Shown piece by piece: positions 15,199 to 22,063 of a DNA stretch of 64,000 nucleotides (position 1 is the first letter of the stretch; each line of letters opens with the position of its first letter). The notes below the pieces were generated by a model. The model was not told the origin of the DNA and did no database searches. It was given only the letters and a program-made list of their open reading frames with translations. Where the stretch lies: positions 7,256-71,255 of the forward strand of contig JBBQSA010000012.1 of assembly GCA_038214295.1 (NCBI GenBank), read 5' to 3'. This DNA is from SHZI01 sp038214295 (GTDB lineage: Bacteria > Pseudomonadota > Gammaproteobacteria > Steroidobacterales > GCA-2729495). The translations under genes were made by a program, and so were the position numbers.

Positions 15199-18012
15199 AT
15201 GCAAATTACCGCCAGCCGGCGCGTCGTAGTCCAGGGCCTGGCGGCCGGGGCGGCGTTGACGACACGTTACGGATCGGCAGTCGCCGCCGGTACGGTTGGC
15301 ACCACGGCCGGAGGGCCGCCGGCCGCACCGGCCTACCGCCGCTTCGAGGACCTGCTCAGGAACAAGTGGACCTGGGACCGGGTCGCCCATGGCACCCATG
15401 GCACCAACTGCGCGGGCACCTGCGCGTTCAACGTGTATGTCCGCAATGGGATCGTCTGGCGGGAAGAGCAACAGGGCATGTACGCGCCGTCGGGTGACGA
15501 CGTGCCGGACTACGGTCCCCGCGGTTGCCAGAAGGGCCTCCGCCACGCGAAGTACATGTACGGCCCGCAGCGGATCCTCTACCCGATGAAGCGGGTTGGC
15601 GAACGGGGCAGTGGCCGCTGGGAGCGCGTGTCGTGGGACGACGCGGCCAACGCGATTGCCGACAAGTTCCTGGACCTGGCGACGACCGCCGGTCCGGAGT
15701 GCGTGACCTACGGCAGCGGCACCCAGATGTCCGTGAAGCTGGCGTCGTTCTCCAGCCTGTTCCGCTTCGCCAACATCACCGGCGTGACGGTGCCGGAGTT
15801 CTACTCGGGCGTCGGTGACCTGCCGACCGGGGTCTACATGACGCTGGGCCAGGTCTATACCGGCGACACGATGGCGGCCATCTTCAAGGCCCGGTGCGTG
15901 CTCGTGTGGATGAGCAATCCCGCGGTCACCCGCATCCCCGACGCGCACTTCTTCTGGGAGGCGAAGTACAACGGCACGAAGGTCATTGCGATCTCGCCGG
16001 AGTTCACGCCGACGGCCCTGCACTCCAGCCACTGGGTAAATCCCCGGCCGGGAACTGATACCGCGCTGGCCATGGCCATGGTGGACGTGATCCTGGAGGA
16101 GAAGCTCTACAACATCCCGTATATCAGCGAGCAGACCGACATGCCCTTCCTGGTGCGGCTCGACACCCGGGAGTTCCTGCGCGAGGAAGACCTCAGCTTC
16201 ATCGGCAAGCTCGCGGTGCGTGAGAACGTCTACTACCTGTGGGACCAGGCCACGAACGGCCTGGTCCAGGCGCCGGGCACGGGCCTGGCTGACAAGCCGG
16301 TGGGTCGCGACCGGCGCCGCTTCGAAAGCCTGGACCTTGGCGCCATCAGGCCCGCCCTGGAGGGCAAATGGACGGTCAGGACCCTCGACGGCGAGGTGGA
16401 AGTGACCACGGTCTTCGAACTGCTGAAGCAGCGCGCCGCGGAGCACCGGCCCGAGATGATGGCCGACGTCACTGGCGTGAGCGCCACCGTCATCCGCAAG
16501 ACCGCCCGCATATTCGCGAAGGCGCAGCCCGCGATGATCTACACGGGCTATTCCGCCTGCAAGTGGCAGCACGGCGACCTGCTGCAGCGGGCGATGCTCC
16601 TGATGCTCTCGCTCACGGGGAATGTTGGTATCGAGGGTGGCGGCATCCAGTTCTCCAACGCGCCGAAGACCCGCGGCATTGGCGGCTTTGCCATGGCGGA
16701 CATCGGTCCCGCCATGCGCATGATCTCCAGCACGACCTGGGATTACGACCACGCCAACCTGAAGGAACTCAACCGCAAGATGTACGGCGACGAGCTCGCC
16801 GACACTTACGACGAGTACTACAAGAAGAGCATCAAGGAAGACTGGTTTCCGGATTACAGCGGCGCGGGCTGGCGAATGGCAATCTTTGCCGGCGAGAACG
16901 GCGCCAACTGGCGGGCCGGGTCGCGCCAGTGGCGGAAGGACGGCTTCGACAAGCTGGAGATGATTGTCGTCCTGGCCCCGGACATGGGGGTTACGGCCCA
17001 CAACGCCGACTACATCCTGCCGATCGCGCATCACTACGAACGTGCCGACCTGATGCTCCAGGCGCGCATTCCCTACCTGCAGGTACTCGATGCCGCGGTG
17101 CCGCCGCTCGGCGAGTGCGTGGATGACTGGGAGGCCAATCGCCGCCTGGCCGAGGCGATCTCGCGGCGTGCGCAGGCGCGTGGTCTCGCCGCTATCCATG
17201 ACGAGGTCGATGGCCGGTCAGTGCGCCGGGACTACGCCCGCACGCTGGACTACTACACGATGGACGGGCGCATCAGGAGCGTGAAGGACGTGGCGCAGTT
17301 CATCATCAACACGACGCCCGGGATCCCGAAAGTCTCGTTTGCCGAGCTCGCGGCCAAGGGCATTATCCGCGTGGACGGTTCCGACTCGCCTGTCTGGGAA
17401 CACAAGGACTCACCGTACCACCATGACCTCTTTGAGAGCGTGCGGGAAAAAAAGCCCTACGAAACCTTCACCGGCCGCCAGCAGTTCTACATCGATCACG
17501 AATGGTTCATCAAGTTTGACGAGGTGCTGCCTGGGCACCGGGCGCCGCTGTCGAACAAGGGTTTCCCGATCCGCATGCTGATGGGTCACGCCCGGCACAG
17601 TATTCACAGCATGTGGCGCGACGATCCCCTGCTGCTCAGCCTCCAGCGCGGCGAGCCGGACGTGTACGTGAACCCCCGGGATGCGGCGGCCCGCGGCGTC
17701 GTGGACGGCGACCTCATACGCATCTTTAATCCTGCGGGTGAGTTCTACGCGCAGGCACATCTCAGCAACGGGATGCAGCCCGGAATGATCTTCTCCTACC
17801 ACGGCTGGGACCCCATGCAGTACCGCACCGGTGAAAATTTCAGCGCCATCGTCTGCTCGGCAGGCCTGATCAAGCCCACCACCATGGCGGGCGACTACGG
17901 GCACCTGGGCTACCGGCCCCTCGCGTTCGCGCCCAACCAGACCTACCGGGACTTCACCTGCGATTTCGCCAGGGCGGATCCCGACACCGGCAGGAAGGCG
18001 GTGGCAGCATGA
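15199..18012 (+). CDS. Type II DMSO-reductase-family catalytic (alpha) subunit, ethylbenzene/steroid C25 dehydrogenase-like
   Basis: A 937-aa molybdo-bis-MGD subunit. The Tat signal is SRRVVVQG at residues 6-13 followed by a hydrophobic stretch to 30, so the complex is exported. The first cluster motif is His67-x3-Cys71-x3-Cys75-x34-Cys110, the His-containing FS0 spacing of the NarG/EBDH class. Asp207 in VGDLPTG fits the Asp Mo ligand of that class. Family members oxidise hydrocarbons (ethylbenzene, p-cymene, steroid side chain at C25), dimethyl sulfide, or reduce selenate and chlorate. The EBDH-like beta subunit and Tat signal favour a hydroxylating dehydrogenase; the substrate is inferred, not shown. 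The next two genes overlap by ATGA. Confidence 0.85.
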   Translation: MQITASRRVVVQGLAAGAALTTRYGSAVAAGTVGTTAGGPPAAPAYRRFEDLLRNKWTWDRVAHGTHGTNCAGTCAFNVYVRNGIVWREEQQGMYAPSGDDVPDYGPRGCQKGLRHAKYMYGPQRILYPMKRVGERGSGRWERVSWDDAANAIADKFLDLATTAGPECVTYGSGTQMSVKLASFSSLFRFANITGVTVPEFYSGVGDLPTGVYMTLGQVYTGDTMAAIFKARCVLVWMSNPAVTRIPDAHFFWEAKYNGTKVIAISPEFTPTALHSSHWVNPRPGTDTALAMAMVDVILEEKLYNIPYISEQTDMPFLVRLDTREFLREEDLSFIGKLAVRENVYYLWDQATNGLVQAPGTGLADKPVGRDRRRFESLDLGAIRPALEGKWTVRTLDGEVEVTTVFELLKQRAAEHRPEMMADVTGVSATVIRKTARIFAKAQPAMIYTGYSACKWQHGDLLQRAMLLMLSLTGNVGIEGGGIQFSNAPKTRGIGGFAMADIGPAMRMISSTTWDYDHANLKELNRKMYGDELADTYDEYYKKSIKEDWFPDYSGAGWRMAIFAGENGANWRAGSRQWRKDGFDKLEMIVVLAPDMGVTAHNADYILPIAHHYERADLMLQARIPYLQVLDAAVPPLGECVDDWEANRRLAEAISRRAQARGLAAIHDEVDGRSVRRDYARTLDYYTMDGRIRSVKDVAQFIINTTPGIPKVSFAELAAKGIIRVDGSDSPVWEHKDSPYHHDLFESVREKKPYETFTGRQQFYIDHEWFIKFDEVLPGHRAPLSNKGFPIRMLMGHARHSIHSMWRDDPLLLSLQRGEPDVYVNPRDAAARGVVDGDLIRIFNPAGEFYAQAHLSNGMQPGMIFSYHGWDPMQYRTGENFSAIVCSAGLIKPTTMAGDYGHLGYRPLAFAPNQTYRDFTCDFARADPDTGRKAVAA

Positions 18013-18728
18013 GTGGCGGGGCGGATATGCCAGTCGCAGCCGGCGCGAGCGGCGCTCCCGGGCAGCCGGGCTCCCGCCGCGCCGTCACCGGACGCCACGC
18101 CGAGGAAACTGCGGCCCTGCGTTGCCTGTGCTACGCGGCCTGCTCGGAGTTGCTGGCGTCCCCGCACGAGATGGATCCGCGGGGGTCCCTGCGGGAGCGC
18201 ATGGGCCTGGGTGACGCGGTGCCCCATGCCCGGGCACTGGAGCCGCTGCTCGCCGAGGTGAGCGGCACCGAGCTGGCCCGCCTGCGGGCCGAGTACAGCG
18301 GACTGTTCGAAGTGGGCAGCCAGGGGCCGCCGGTACCGATACGCGAGGACCTGCAGACGGGACAACGGGCGGGCACCCGTGAAGAGGTCGTCCGGTTCTA
18401 CGACTACTTCGGTTACGTACTCGGCGAGAAGTTCGCGTGGCAGCCGGATCACCTGTCCGTCGAGCTGGAGTTCATGCACTACCTGTGTTTCCGCGAGGCG
18501 GAAGCGGGCGGGCCGGCCGACGGTGGCGCCGACGCGCTGTCCTACCAGCTTGCCCAGGCCGACTTCACGGGGCGGCACCTGGCGTCCTGGTTGCCCCAGC
18601 TGGCAGTCAACGTAGACAGGATCGCCGAGGGCTCTCTCTATGCCCGCGTCGTCGCCGCGGTGCAGGCGTTCGTCACGGCCGACCACGAGTGGCAGTTGGC
18701 AACGATTGTCGAGGCAGGAGACCCATGA
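18009..18728 (+). CDS. TorD/DmsD-family molybdoenzyme maturation chaperone
   Basis: A 239-aa helical cytoplasmic chaperone that holds the apo alpha subunit, masks its Tat signal and aids cofactor insertion (the delta subunit in EBDH-type operons). The core segment LARLRAEYSGLFEVG near 95-110, VPIREDLQTGQ, and EFMHYLCFREAE near 153-165 match the TorD pattern. The first 30 residues are Gly/Ala/Pro-rich. The start overlaps the alpha stop and the end overlaps the beta start, both by 4 bases. In EBDH operons the chaperone usually comes last; here it sits between alpha and beta. Confidence 0.88.
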   Translation: MSGGADMPVAAGASGAPGQPGSRRAVTGRHAEETAALRCLCYAACSELLASPHEMDPRGSLRERMGLGDAVPHARALEPLLAEVSGTELARLRAEYSGLFEVGSQGPPVPIREDLQTGQRAGTREEVVRFYDYFGYVLGEKFAWQPDHLSVELEFMHYLCFREAEAGGPADGGADALSYQLAQADFTGRHLASWLPQLAVNVDRIAEGSLYARVVAAVQAFVTADHEWQLATIVEAGDP

Positions 18729-19723
18729 CGGCCCGACAGGTTGCGATGGTCATCGACCTGAACAAGTGCATCGGCTGCCAGGCCTGCACGGCCGCCTGCA
18801 AATCACTGTGGACCGACGAGCCGGGGCAGGAATACATGCTCTGGAACAACGTGGAGACCAAGCCCGGGCGCGGTTATCCCAAAGAGTGGGAGGCGAAAGG
18901 CGCGAAGTCCGGCTGGAAGAACGGCAAGCTGCAGCTCGGGGAGCTGCACGCCCAGGAAGATTTCGGCCATCCCGTGCAGTTGAACGTGGATGAGGTCTAC
19001 TTCAAGGGTGCCGGCGGTCACCTGGAGGCCGACAAGCCCCTGACCTACGGCTCCAACTGGGACGAGGACTCGAGTTCGGGCGAGTATCCGAACAACTACC
19101 ACTTCTACCTGCCGCGTTTGTGCAACCACTGCACCAAGCCGGCTTGCCTCGAGGCCTGCCCGGTGCGGGCCATCTACAAGCGCGAGCAGGACGGCATCGT
19201 GCTCGTGGACCAGGACAAGTGCCAGGGTTTCCGCCAGTGCAACAAGGCCTGTCCCTACGACAAGGTCTACTTCAATTTCGTGAAGGGCAAGTCCCAGAAG
19301 TGCATCTTCTGTTTCCCGCGCGTCGAGCAGGGCGTGGCGCCGGCCTGCGCGCGGCAGTGCCCGGGACGGCTGCGCTTCGTCGGCTTCCTTGAGGACGACG
19401 GCGGCCCCATCGCCAAGCTGGTGTACGAGTGGAAGGTGGCCCTGCCGCTGCACCCGGAGTTCGGGACGCAGCCCAACGTCTATTACGTGCCGCCCATGCT
19501 GCCCTCCCGCTTCGACGAGGCCGGAGACTTCGACGAGAGCGAACCGCGGGTGCCAATGGAGTACCTGCGCTACCTGTTCGGGCCCGAAGTGGACCAGGCC
19601 CTGGTTACGCTGCACGCAGAGATGGAGAGGAAGCAGGAGGGCAAGTCATCGGAATTGATGGACCTGCTGATCGCCAGGGAGTGGAAGTCGCTGTTCAACA
19701 TTCCTGACGTGAAGGTCTACTGA
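18725..19723 (+). CDS. Iron-sulfur (beta) subunit of the EBDH-like molybdoenzyme
   Basis: A 332-aa ferredoxin-type electron-transfer subunit with no signal of its own; it would be carried out with alpha by Tat. Four Cys motifs are visible: 15/18/21/25, 133/136/141/145, 166/172/176 with Phe169 in place of a Cys, and 193/196/208/212. The aromatic substitution in the third motif is the mark of one [3Fe-4S] plus three [4Fe-4S] clusters, as in EBDH and NarH. WNNVETKPGRGYPKEWE near 40-56 is strongly reminiscent of EbdB. Electrons would pass to a haem b gamma subunit, which is not encoded here, or to another acceptor such as the HiPIP. Confidence 0.9.
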   Translation: MTARQVAMVIDLNKCIGCQACTAACKSLWTDEPGQEYMLWNNVETKPGRGYPKEWEAKGAKSGWKNGKLQLGELHAQEDFGHPVQLNVDEVYFKGAGGHLEADKPLTYGSNWDEDSSSGEYPNNYHFYLPRLCNHCTKPACLEACPVRAIYKREQDGIVLVDQDKCQGFRQCNKACPYDKVYFNFVKGKSQKCIFCFPRVEQGVAPACARQCPGRLRFVGFLEDDGGPIAKLVYEWKVALPLHPEFGTQPNVYYVPPMLPSRFDEAGDFDESEPRVPMEYLRYLFGPEVDQALVTLHAEMERKQEGKSSELMDLLIAREWKSLFNIPDVKVY

Positions 19724-19778
19724 GGTAGAATCTGCTCAAGAGTCAGAACAACAGATCCGTGATCGAGGTACTTCCCTG

Positions 19779-20774
19779 ATGAACAGCAAAGCAAGCGCCG
19801 CCGGCGTGCCAGTCAGCGCGGTTGTCATTGGGGCCGGCAACCTCGACGCTTCACTGAAATTCTATGCCGGCACCCTGGGCCTGGAAGTGGCCGAGACCCG
19901 GACCTGGCAGGGGGCCGAGTTCGAGCGCTACTGGAAACTGCCTGCCGGAAGCTCGGCGCGCTGCGCCTTCCTCGGCCACGGCGCCGACCCCGTCGGGCGC
20001 ATCCAGCTCATGGAATTCAATGCCCCGAACCGGAAGCTCGTCCGCGCGCCAAGCATCCGCCGTGCCAACGGCCTGTTTAACCTGAACATCTACGCCGACG
20101 ACATCAAGCGGGACTTCGACCGCCTCAAGGCCCAGGGCCTCAACTTCTGGAGCGAGCCGGCGCACAACAACTTCGGGCCAGCCGTCGGTGAAACGCTGGA
20201 GGCTGCCGGCGACGGGCCGGACGGCGTTGTGATCAACCTGATCCAGCTGCTCAGCGAAGACCCGAAGACGGTGATCGGCCGCATTATCCAGTTCATCGAT
20301 GGCTACGGCCGCACATCAACCGGCTTCACCTCGGTGGTAACGACCGCGCACAGCGTGACCGACATGGACAAGGCGCTGGCCTTCTACTACGGCCCGCTGC
20401 ACATGTCGCTGTTCATCGAGTCCGTGCTGAAGGGCCCGGTGACGAATCGCGCATTAAGCCTGCCCGAGCACGCGGAGACCCGGAGCGTGATCGTCATGGG
20501 CGCCCACGAGTACGGCAAGATTGCCCTGGCCGTGCCGCTCAATTACGAGGTCCCGAACCTGGTCCCGGACGCCGTGGCGCCCAACATCGGTTACCTCGCC
20601 CAGTCGTTCGAGGTGCCGGATCTCCAGGAGACGGCCACGGCCAGCGCCGCTGTCGGCGCCGAAGTGTTCTGCGGGCCGATGGAGATCGACCTGCCGGGCC
20701 GTGGCAAGTGCAGGGCGATGATCGTCCGCAACCCGGGGAGCGGGGCGCTGCAGGAGCTGTTCCAGGTTCTCTAG
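19779..20774 (+). CDS. Tandem VOC (glyoxalase/dioxygenase fold) protein
   Basis: A 331-aa protein with two vicinal-oxygen-chelate modules, about residues 12-150 and 180-331, each starting with a segment like SVTDMDKALAFYYGPL. This layout occurs in extradiol dioxygenases, glyoxalases and non-enzymatic binding proteins. Metal ligands are not obvious: the usual His/Glu pattern is weak, so an enzyme cannot be assumed. It lies 55 bases after the beta subunit on the same strand and may belong to that operon. It faces the DUF697-like gene across 13 bases. Confidence 0.75.
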   Translation: MNSKASAAGVPVSAVVIGAGNLDASLKFYAGTLGLEVAETRTWQGAEFERYWKLPAGSSARCAFLGHGADPVGRIQLMEFNAPNRKLVRAPSIRRANGLFNLNIYADDIKRDFDRLKAQGLNFWSEPAHNNFGPAVGETLEAAGDGPDGVVINLIQLLSEDPKTVIGRIIQFIDGYGRTSTGFTSVVTTAHSVTDMDKALAFYYGPLHMSLFIESVLKGPVTNRALSLPEHAETRSVIVMGAHEYGKIALAVPLNYEVPNLVPDAVAPNIGYLAQSFEVPDLQETATASAAVGAEVFCGPMEIDLPGRGKCRAMIVRNPGSGALQELFQVL

Positions 20775-20787
20775 CGCTGCTGGCGGC

Positions 20788-21789
20788 TCACGCGCCCGGC
20801 TCCTTCCCGGGCCGCACGCGCGCCGCGGCACTCCGGACCGATTCGACGGCGGAACTGAGCGCGCTCCTTGCGCCGGCCGTGGTCGAGCTCGCCGCGCCGC
20901 TCACCACGCTACCGACCGCGCCCCAGAAGCCCTGCACCACGCGGCCACCGTTCTCACGCACGATCTGGCCCACCAGCACGAGCGCGGCGACGGTCGCCCG
21001 CTGCCGCACCTGCCGGCGCGCCGGGTGGGTGAGTGCCTCGCAGTACTGCTGGGCAACGATGCCGACGCGCAGGGTGAGAAAGGCGTTGGCCGCGCCGGTC
21101 GCGATGCTGTTCACGAGCAGGGTCGAGAGCCCCTGCAGGCCCGGGATCGCGCCCTTGGCTGACGGCAACGCCGCCGCGACCATCGGCGTGACGATGGCCG
21201 AGAAATCCACGTCCTGGAGGCTGTCGGCCAGCAGCGCGGCGGAGCCCACGTTGGAGTAGAGGTACAGCATCTGCCGGGGTGATGGCCGCCGGTAGTAGAT
21301 CGACGCGATCCGCCAGACCATCCGGAACTGGGTGACCAGCACTATCAGGCCGTCCAGGCGACCGTTCTGCATCACCGAGGTGGCCACGAAGATCGCGCTG
21401 GCCGACTCCCGGACCACGATGGACGATTCCTTCGACAGCACCGCCAGCGCTGCCTCCACATCAGCCTCGGACTTAAGCGGCAGGCCCGCGAGCCGGGGAT
21501 TGCGGCCTAGCTGCTGGCGTAACTGCACCAGGAAGGCGGCGTGCTTTGGCCCCGAGTCCTCTTTGGGTGGCACCAGGGGCTTCGGCAGCCGCAGGTACAG
21601 GAACACGGGCGTCAAGGCGGCCACGGCAAAGATTCCCAGCAGCACGAGAAACACGGGGCCGCCGAGCCCCAGGTGCAGGCGGTCCGCCGCGCTGGCCAGC
21701 TGCTCGATGCTCGCCACCATCACGACGGTGAGGTAGAGCAGCACGAGGATGCTGAACGTGACGAGCAGGCGCTGGACTATACGGCTCAT
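20788..21789 (-). CDS. DUF697-like membrane protein
   Basis: A 333-aa protein with two N-terminal membrane helices (about 8-26 and 40-62), a soluble stretch, then a hydrophobic region (about 130-290) resembling the DUF697/YcjF C-terminal domain, with GLIVLVTQFRMVWRIASIYYRRPSP near 144-168. The C-terminal 50 residues are rich in Ser and Ala. DUF697 proteins often accompany GTPases (YcjX/YcjF) but none is adjacent. The function is unknown. Confidence 0.55.
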   Translation of the reverse strand: MSRIVQRLLVTFSILVLLYLTVVMVASIEQLASAADRLHLGLGGPVFLVLLGIFAVAALTPVFLYLRLPKPLVPPKEDSGPKHAAFLVQLRQQLGRNPRLAGLPLKSEADVEAALAVLSKESSIVVRESASAIFVATSVMQNGRLDGLIVLVTQFRMVWRIASIYYRRPSPRQMLYLYSNVGSAALLADSLQDVDFSAIVTPMVAAALPSAKGAIPGLQGLSTLLVNSIATGAANAFLTLRVGIVAQQYCEALTHPARRQVRQRATVAALVLVGQIVRENGGRVVQGFWGAVGSVVSGAASSTTAGARSALSSAVESVRSAAARVRPGKEPGA

Positions 21790-22026
21790 AGACCTGGCTT
21801 CATGGGCTTGGTCTCATCGGCTTCGTATGCATGGAATGGGTCTCCCGTGCGGGGCGACGACGCGTTGCAGTCGAAGCCAGTGTACCGATTGCGGCTTTCG
21901 CCGTGCGTCACGACGGACCGTCCCTGGGGTGTGGCGGCCAGGTGTCGGCCCAACAAGCGCCAAGCCTACCCGGCCGTTGATATTTGCTAGCCGCCCCCGG
22001 GCCGGGAAGCTCTAGAATCGCACTAA

Positions 22027-22044
22027 GAGCGGCCAGGTCCGCTC
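22027..22044 (+). promoter_or_regulatory. Inverted repeat in the leader of the transhydroxylase-like operon
   Basis: GAGCGG (22027-22032) and CCGCTC (22039-22044) flank a 6-base centre. The repeat ends nine bases before the GGAG ribosome site (22053-22056). It could be an operator or an mRNA hairpin; at this GC content chance is possible. Confidence 0.3.
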
Positions 22045-22063
22045 CTTCTTCCGGAGTGTAATC

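Noticed and set aside
15157..17199. Long open frame (680 codons) antisense to the EBDH-like alpha subunit
   Set aside because: No domain, no ribosome site, and fully explained by the gene on the other strand.
15199..19723. Identification as respiratory nitrate reductase NarGH
   Set aside because: The Tat signal, EbdB-like beta subunit and gene order without NarI argue against it, although the cluster spacing is shared.
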